Positions 7,894 to 10,171 of a stretch of 10,171 bases of DNA are shown here, piece after piece. The notes beneath the pieces are model-generated. The model was not told the origin of the DNA and searched no databases. It saw nothing but the letters and a program-made list of their open reading frames with translations. The stretch comes from CAZMGG01 sp964565715 (GTDB lineage: Bacteria > Planctomycetota > UBA1135 > UBA2386). Within the stretch, counting starts at the first letter, position 1, and each line of letters opens with the position of its first letter. The DNA is taken from positions 1-10,171 of the forward strand of contig CAZMGG010000176.1 of the NCBI GenBank assembly GCA_964565715.1, given 5' to 3'. The translations under genes were made by a program, and so were the position numbers.

Positions 7894-8925
7894 TCAGCGG
7901 TGGCACTGCGTGCAGGCGTGGCCACCGTCCGGATGGGGCAGTGCGACGCCGTTGCCATGGCAGTGACGGCAGTTCATCGCCGGGTGGTGGTCGCCTGGCA
8001 GCGGCGTGGCGGCGAGGTGTCCCGGGGTGCTCCGATGGCAGGTGGCGCAGCCGTTGTCCTGCAGCGGGAAGTGGCACGAGGTGCAGTGGCGATCGGCGGG
8101 GGCGCCGAAGCCGCCCCGATGGCTCAGCGGCCGGGTCTCCTGGTGGCACTGCTCGCACGAATCGCGGGTGTGACACGTGGCACAACGGGCGCGGTCGAAG
8201 GAGGCGGCGAGGCCATGACCGCGCAGCCGGAACTGGTTGGTGTGGTCGCGCGGCGGCTGCCGCTGGTGGCAGGCCTGGCAGCTGGTGGGTTCGTCGTGGC
8301 AGAGGCCGCAGCGGTTCTGGATGGCCGGGTCGCCGCTCAGCACTGCGTGACCGTGCAGGTGTGCCCAGCCGCCGTCGTGGCTCGGCGGCGGCAGGTGCCG
8401 GTCGATCGTGGTGTGGCAGGTGGCGCACTCGTTCGGGGCGCCGCTGCGCTGGTGGCACGACATGCAGTCGGTCTTGCGCTGGCCGCGGTCGGTGGCGGCG
8501 CGGGGCGCGTCGAGCCGCCCGTGGCACTCCGAACACTCCAGGCGGGCGCCGGTGACGTGCTGGCGGTGCGAGAAGCGGATCTCGGGCGACAGCGGCGCCG
8601 CCAGTTCGCGCAGGAAGCGGCTGTCCGGGCCGTAGAAGGCCGCGACGCGGCGATCGGCGGGCTTGTCACGGTCGATGTCGTCGTGACACGGCGCGCACAG
8701 CTCCGGCGGCGGGAACCCCGGCCGTTCGTCGGCGCGCACCCGCGGGTGGCAGAACGTGCAGCCGAGCTGCTTGTCGACCACGTGCACATCGTGCGGGAAG
8801 CGCGGCACCGTGCCGGCGCCGGGCCCGGTGAGGTTCAGGCAGGCCGCCGCCGTCAGCCAGACGGCGAGGCCAGCGAGCCACGGGATCAGGCGGCACAGCC
8901 GCGGCTTCGGCTTCAGAACGTCCAT
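7894..8925 (-). CDS. Thirteen-haem c-type cytochrome, periplasmic (MtrA-like) component of a porin-cytochrome complex
   Basis: Predicted electron carrier that would sit inside or against the outer-membrane barrel encoded just upstream and hand electrons to the surface decahaem cytochrome. In 343 residues there are 13 CXXCH motifs, beginning at Cys 56, 77, 131, 154, 167, 206, 216, 248, 257, 281, 293, 319 and 338: about one per 26 residues. At least 18 further His residues (for example FPHDVH 43-48 and FSHRQH 118-123) could supply distal ligands, so bis-His haems are plausible. The last motif is one residue from the C-terminus. An N-terminal hydrophobic segment (about 13-28) ends in LTAAAC, so Cys29 may be lipidated; cleavage by ordinary signal peptidase is also possible. 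MtrA of Shewanella is similar in length but has ten haems. I infer function from haem content and neighbours, not from close similarity to MtrA. The ATG at 8925 overlaps the end of the barrel gene. Confidence 0.9.
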   Translation of the reverse strand: MDVLKPKPRLCRLIPWLAGLAVWLTAAACLNLTGPGAGTVPRFPHDVHVVDKQLGCTFCHPRVRADERPGFPPPELCAPCHDDIDRDKPADRRVAAFYGPDSRFLRELAAPLSPEIRFSHRQHVTGARLECSECHGRLDAPRAATDRGQRKTDCMSCHQRSGAPNECATCHTTIDRHLPPPSHDGGWAHLHGHAVLSGDPAIQNRCGLCHDEPTSCQACHQRQPPRDHTNQFRLRGHGLAASFDRARCATCHTRDSCEQCHQETRPLSHRGGFGAPADRHCTSCHFPLQDNGCATCHRSTPGHLAATPLPGDHHPAMNCRHCHGNGVALPHPDGGHACTQCHR

Positions 8926-10171
8926 GTCATCCCCAGGCGGAACAGGTGGTATTCGTCGGTGGAGTCACGCTCGTAGTGGTAGCCGCCGTCCAGGCGCAGG
9001 CCATGGTCGGCGCGGTGCTCCAGGCGGAGGTGCCAGTCGCGCACGTGATCGCGCTCGCGATCCTGCAGGGAATCGAACCGGAACAGATGGTAGTCGGTGC
9101 CGAACGAGCCCGTGGTCCGCGGCGAGAACCGCCAGCGGACCTCGCCGCCGATGGTGCGGAAGTCCTCGCCCTGGCTGTTCCAGTACTCGGCGGTGAGGCT
9201 CGCCGACAGGCGATCGTCGCAGAGGCCGTGCACGGCGGGCCCCAGGTGCAGCCGTTCGAACTCGCGGTTGAACGGTCCCTCGTCGGCGGCGTCGCGCAGC
9301 CGCCGCAGGTCGGCGCCGGCGGTGACGTCGAGGTGATCGCTGATGGCCAGGGTCGCGGTGGCGTCGACCTGGCGGTACGGCGCCTCGGCGAAGGCGATCA
9401 GATAGAACGGATCCAGCTCGGTGACCTGCAGCCGCTGCGTGGTGAGCAGCTCGCGGTAGCCGAAGTCCAGGGACAGGCCCCAGGGCTCGACCTCGGCGCG
9501 GCCGCGCACCAGCAGGTCGCGGGGATCGCCTTCCAGCCAGGTGTGGCGGCCGCGGAGCTGCAGCGCCGGCGTGAGGTCCTGCCACCAGCCGAGCCCGAGC
9601 AGGTCGTCGCGCAGCCCGAAGCCCAGGAAGTCGTCGCGCAGGTGCAGCCAGTCGGCGCGCAGCCGGCCGCCATCCCACGGCTGCGCACCGGCGCTCAGCC
9701 CGAACACGGCGTCGCCGCCGCGGGACGCCTCGAAGTGGTGCACCGGCACGCCGCCGTGGGCGCCGAACCACAGCCGTTCCGGGCCGAACCGCCCGGTCTC
9801 GACGCGCAGGCCGTCGAACTCGACGGTCGCGGGCGTCTCGTCGAGGATCTGCCGGCCGGCCCGGGCCAGGTCCAGGTGGGGGAGGCGATGGAAGTCGAGG
9901 TGCGCGGTGTAGACGCGGCCGTTCAGGGGCTCATGCAACGCCTGGTCGAGGCCGTTCAGCGCGTTGTCGCGCTGGCGTCCGTCCAGGTCGGCGTAGCCGC
10001 GGCCGAGGAAGTGGCCGGTGACCGCGTGGCGTTGCGGGTCGCCGACCGTGAGCGACAACAGGCCGACCAGGTCCTGATCACGGTCGCGTTCCCGGGCCGC
10101 GGTGCGGCCCCGGTAGCGCAGCGACAGCGAGCCGTGCACGGGCACGCCCGGGACCCTGCGCGGGGCGGGTG
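8913..10171 (-). CDS. Outer-membrane beta-barrel (MtrB-type porin) of a porin-cytochrome complex, 5'-truncated by the window
   Basis: Predicted outer-membrane barrel that would sheath the multihaem cytochrome encoded next. At least 418 codons are present and the frame stays open to the window edge, so the true start and signal peptide lie outside. The GTG at 10145 is in frame, but just after it HGSLSLRYRGR already reads as a first strand, so it is probably not the start. Throughout, amphipathic strands alternate with charged turns (for example LVGLLSLTVGD, LSLDFGYREL, VDATATLAISDHLDVTAGADL, LSASLTAEYW, GEVRWRFSP), and the protein ends in the aromatic strand FRLGMTWTF, a typical barrel-insertion signal. 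The visible length is well below the roughly 700 residues of Shewanella MtrB and nearer the smaller Geobacter conduit porins. Sequence identity to MtrB is not evident; the role rests on the barrel features, the C-terminal Phe and the 13-base overlap with a 13-haem cytochrome gene. Confidence 0.82.
   Translation of the reverse strand, partial: PAPRRVPGVPVHGSLSLRYRGRTAARERDRDQDLVGLLSLTVGDPQRHAVTGHFLGRGYADLDGRQRDNALNGLDQALHEPLNGRVYTAHLDFHRLPHLDLARAGRQILDETPATVEFDGLRVETGRFGPERLWFGAHGGVPVHHFEASRGGDAVFGLSAGAQPWDGGRLRADWLHLRDDFLGFGLRDDLLGLGWWQDLTPALQLRGRHTWLEGDPRDLLVRGRAEVEPWGLSLDFGYRELLTTQRLQVTELDPFYLIAFAEAPYRQVDATATLAISDHLDVTAGADLRRLRDAADEGPFNREFERLHLGPAVHGLCDDRLSASLTAEYWNSQGEDFRTIGGEVRWRFSPRTTGSFGTDYHLFRFDSLQDRERDHVRDWHLRLEHRADHGLRLDGGYHYERDSTDEYHLFRLGMTWTF
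8926..8935 (-). promoter_or_regulatory. Ribosome binding site of the 13-haem gene, inside the barrel gene
   Basis: On the minus strand TGGGGATGAC immediately precedes the ATG at 8925, with GGGG (8934-8931) five bases from the start codon. It lies within the last codons of the barrel gene, whose stop is 13 bases into the overlap. This suggests translational coupling, so that barrel and cytochrome are made in proportion. The purine-rich match fixes the start at 8925. Confidence 0.5.

Noticed and set aside
4879..8925. Regularly spaced GTGGCA-like words that might suggest a CRISPR or tandem array
   Set aside because: They are the reverse complement of the Cys-His codons of the CXXCH motifs. Spacing is irregular and flanks differ, so no repeat array exists.
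7894..8976. Plus-strand frames opposite the 13-haem gene (for example 7879-8976)
   Set aside because: The minus strand has 13 CXXCH motifs and a signal sequence. The plus-strand product has no motif and merely mirrors the regular TGC-N6-TGC-CAC pattern.

Overview
The window is very GC-rich (by eye about 70 %) and comes from a diderm bacterium. Every gene I can support lies on the minus strand, so transcription runs from high to low coordinates. The taxon cannot be fixed from the sequence alone. The G+C, the weak Shine-Dalgarno sites and two secreted proteins with a C-terminal beta-rich domain of a style I associate with Planctomycetota make a planctomycete, or another GC-rich environmental lineage, my best guess (inference).

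Right part (7894-10171): a predicted outer-membrane beta-barrel, cut at its 5' end by the window edge, overlaps by 13 bases a 343-residue cytochrome with 13 CXXCH haem-binding motifs. A 168-base gap follows. It holds a hairpin just after the cytochrome stop and a strikingly symmetric set of four GTGAC/GTCAC pentamers just before the next gene.

Middle (4879-7725): a 948-residue OmcA/MtrC-type lipoprotein with exactly ten CXXCH motifs, arranged as two pentahaem blocks separated by beta-rich domains. With the barrel and the 13-haem protein it makes a complete set of parts for a porin-cytochrome conduit. In such a conduit electrons cross the outer membrane through a haem wire inside a barrel and reach a surface multihaem cytochrome. 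The three proteins encode 23 predicted c-type haems. No inner-membrane quinol dehydrogenase or cytochrome maturation gene is in view.

Left part (1-4878): two secreted non-haem proteins 11 bases apart, a right-handed beta-helix protein and a choice-of-anchor B/LVIVD-repeat beta-propeller. They are followed after 50 bases by a full-length M17 leucyl aminopeptidase with all metal and catalytic residues. A long hairpin at 8-42 closes the group. Whether these three genes work with the conduit or merely sit beside it cannot be decided from sequence. The long plus-strand open frames are antisense shadows of these genes.
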